A stretch of DNA of 24,236 nucleotides from a virus, in the IMG/VR virus record IMGVR_UViG_3300003688_000004, positions 1 to 24,236 of that record; one strand, given 5' to 3'. The translations under genes and the position numbers were made by a program. Each line of letters starts with the position of its first letter. The first letter of the stretch is position 1. Positions 23,314 to 24,236 of this stretch are shown piece after piece. Below the pieces are notes generated by a model. It searched no databases, was not told the origin of the DNA, and saw only the letters and a list, made by a program, of their open reading frames with translations.

Positions 23314-23871
23314 TTAGTAGAATTTTTTGATTGTATTTGAATTATTTGATGTTTCTTTTTTAATTGGATTATATTTTTCCCAAAGTGTTTGATGCTGTTT
23401 GCTTAGGACCTCAAATTTTTCTTTAACTTCTTTCAACTCGTTTTTAATTGCTTCATTCTCTTTTTTCAACTCGCTTAATTTAATTGCAATCGCCATTTCT
23501 ATTGATTTTACTGCATTAGACATTGCAACATTTTCACTATTAGTGTCTTTCGCTTCCCCTTGCGAATTTTCTACCTCTTCAATCTTTTGCACTGATTTCA
23601 CAATACCATCTACAATAGTAACTTTAAACTTGCCGCTTTCTCCCACGATTTCAACATCTCCCGTATATGTCTCAATCATCTCACCTCCAACCTCTGCAAT
23701 TACTTTATCGCCCTCTTTGGGCTCTGCATCGGGGAATTGCAAGATGATTGAACCATCAGCACTTGCATAAGTAGAAAAACCAAGTTTTTTCATAATTGTC
23801 AATGCTAATGTCTTAATTGCACTTAATCCTTGCTTTGCTTTTCTTTCAAGCGTTTCAATTGTTTTATTCAT
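23314..23871 (-). CDS. Scaffold-like protein
   Basis: A 185-residue protein and first gene of the late operon. The N-terminal part (35-95) is a small beta domain (GSIILQFPDAEPKEGDKVIA, then FKVTIVDGIVKSVQ) often seen in Bacteroidetes phage scaffolds. A linker (96-112) and a long charged coiled coil (118-170, KLSELKKENEAIKNELKEVK) follow, with a basic end (IKKFY). Coiled-coil scaffolds shape the capsid and are then cleaved or expelled; the basic C-terminal end would bind the shell. It precedes the capsid gene, as scaffolds normally do. Confidence 0.68.
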   Translation of the reverse strand: MNKTIETLERKAKQGLSAIKTLALTIMKKLGFSTYASADGSIILQFPDAEPKEGDKVIAEVGGEMIETYTGDVEIVGESGKFKVTIVDGIVKSVQKIEEVENSQGEAKDTNSENVAMSNAVKSIEMAIAIKLSELKKENEAIKNELKEVKEKFEVLSKQHQTLWEKYNPIKKETSNNSNTIKKFY

Positions 23872-23886
23872 AAAAACTTTTTGCTA

Positions 23887-23918
23887 CAAAAATACATCTA
23901 CTCTTGTCGTTTTGTCAA
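23887..23918 (-). promoter_or_regulatory. Promoter P2 of the late operon
   Basis: On the minus strand TTGAC (23914-23918) lies 19 bp before the -7 box TATTTTTG (23887-23894), a good match to the Bacteroidetes promoter TTG / TAnnTTTG. The -7 box is followed by TAGCA, as at P1. Only 15 nt separate it from the first ATG, so the message has a very short leader. It can drive the whole 17.6-kb late operon. Confidence 0.75.
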
Positions 23919-23946
23919 GTCAATTAAACGCACATTTTGTCGTTTT
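23904..23946. repeat. Direct repeat TTGTCGTTTT, 33 bp apart, at P2
   Basis: TTGTCGTTTT occurs at 23904-23913 and 23937-23946 (three helical turns apart), on either side of the -33 box of P2. CGCACATTTTG at 23929-23939 also occurs at 6031-6041, next to P1. Both could be operators of a late-gene regulator. No gene occupies 23872-24166; the rest of this stretch holds the TTGTAACAA array. Confidence 0.5.
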
Positions 23947-24034
23947 TATGCACTATTGCTCAAACCCTTGCCCAGTGCGGTTTTCAGCACATCTAATTTT
24001 TATCAAAATAACCAATTCCCGCACCAGTCCTGAT

Positions 24035-24216
24035 TTGTAACAACCAACCCTTGCGTTGTTACAAAAAAAAGTCCCATTTTTCAAGCATTCTGTAATTTTA
24101 ACTAATTTTTACAATCGTGTTGTAACATAGATTTGGTGCGGATTGTAACAACTAAAAGCAAAAAAAATGAACTTAAAAAATGAGTTGTTACACAGTAAAA
24201 TCAAGGATTGTAACAA
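24035..24216. repeat. Six-copy palindrome array TTGTAACAA
   Basis: Copies of TTGTAACAA or its reverse complement, some with one end change, lie at 24035, 24056, 24120, 24143, 24185 and 24208. They form three pairs with 21, 23 and 23 bp between starts. Two sit on either side of the possible promoter P3. The arrangement suggests an operator bound by a dimeric regulator with cooperative pairs, or origin iterons. The sequence is a near-perfect 9-bp palindrome centred on one base. Confidence 0.7.
24128..24135 (+). promoter_or_regulatory. Possible plus-strand promoter P3 (-7 box)
   Basis: TAGATTTG fits TAnnTTTG. A TTGTAACA site ends at the base before it, and another begins 7 bp after it, about at the expected start of transcription. 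No clear TTG is seen at the usual -33 distance. It would serve the frame starting at 24167. Confidence 0.4.
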
Positions 24217-24236
24217 GAAATTGTATTTTTTTAAAT
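24167..24236 (+). CDS. Possible start of a plus-strand gene (cut by window edge)
   Basis: ATG at 24167 opens a frame that runs to the window end (23 codons, MNLKNELLHSKIKDCNKKLYFFK). It follows the possible promoter P3 and an A-rich leader (AAAAGCAAAAAAA) typical of genes here. Two TTGTAACAA-type sites lie inside its first codons. It is too short to identify; a regulator controlled by the sites would fit the place, but this is inference. Confidence 0.3.
   Translation, partial: MNLKNELLHSKIKDCNKKLYFFK

Noticed and set aside
23948-24040. 30-codon plus-strand frame with ATG at 23948
   Set aside because: Short, no promoter or leader pattern, Cys/Pro-rich chance-like translation, and it overlaps the promoter repeats and the first TTGTAACAA site.

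Overview
The window looks like part of the genome of a tailed (probably siphovirus-like) phage or prophage of a Bacteroidetes host. The base composition is strongly AT-rich. Genes lack Shine-Dalgarno sequences and have A-rich leaders instead. The recognisable promoters have the Bacteroidetes form, TTG then about 19-21 bp then TAnnTTTG. Several structural proteins resemble lineages common in Bacteroidetes phages. No integrase, tRNA, CRISPR array or transposase is visible. TGA, TAG and TAA all act as stops, so the standard bacterial code fits.

Left block (1-5066, plus strand): DNA metabolism. It starts inside a Rad50/SMC-like ATPase. Then come a PD-(D/E)XK (YqaJ/RecB-like) nuclease, a 47-residue hydrophobic gene overlapping both neighbours, an unknown protein, a putative ssDNA-binding protein with an acidic PF-ending tail, a VRR-NUC nuclease and an SNF2-like helicase. 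Together these suggest recombination-dependent replication or end processing. Two small accessory genes follow, each preceded by a 36-bp palindromic element and an identical start-associated sequence. An open frame without a start codon lies between them.

Middle block (5067-6279): control and accessory region. A bidirectional terminator separates the plus genes from a small minus gene. Next is a very acidic 185-residue protein with its own promoter and terminator. Upstream of it lie four copies of TTTAGACGAA spaced exactly 21 bp apart, AT-rich palindromes and a third copy of the 36-bp element.

Right block (6280-23871, minus strand, transcribed right to left): one compact late operon from a promoter at about 23.9 kb. 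The order is scaffold, a 59-residue protein, major capsid, probable tail tube, small structural protein, portal with extra C-terminal domains, prohead protease, connector, tail terminator, tail fibre, unknown, holin, unknown, M23 endolysin joined in frame to a unimolecular-spanin-like lipoprotein, large terminase, a probable tail-assembly chaperone with a -1 frameshift extension, a gp10-like neck protein, two large tail proteins and the tape measure. Terminase and portal are far from their usual leading positions.

Right edge (23872-24236): non-coding control DNA with the late promoter, a possible plus-strand promoter and six copies of the palindrome TTGTAACAA in three pairs. A plus-strand gene may begin at 24167.

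Most notable: the endolysin-spanin fusion, the start-less -1 frame behind a T9 slippery run, the repeated palindrome plus start-associated modules, the 21-bp iterons and the TTGTAACAA operator array.
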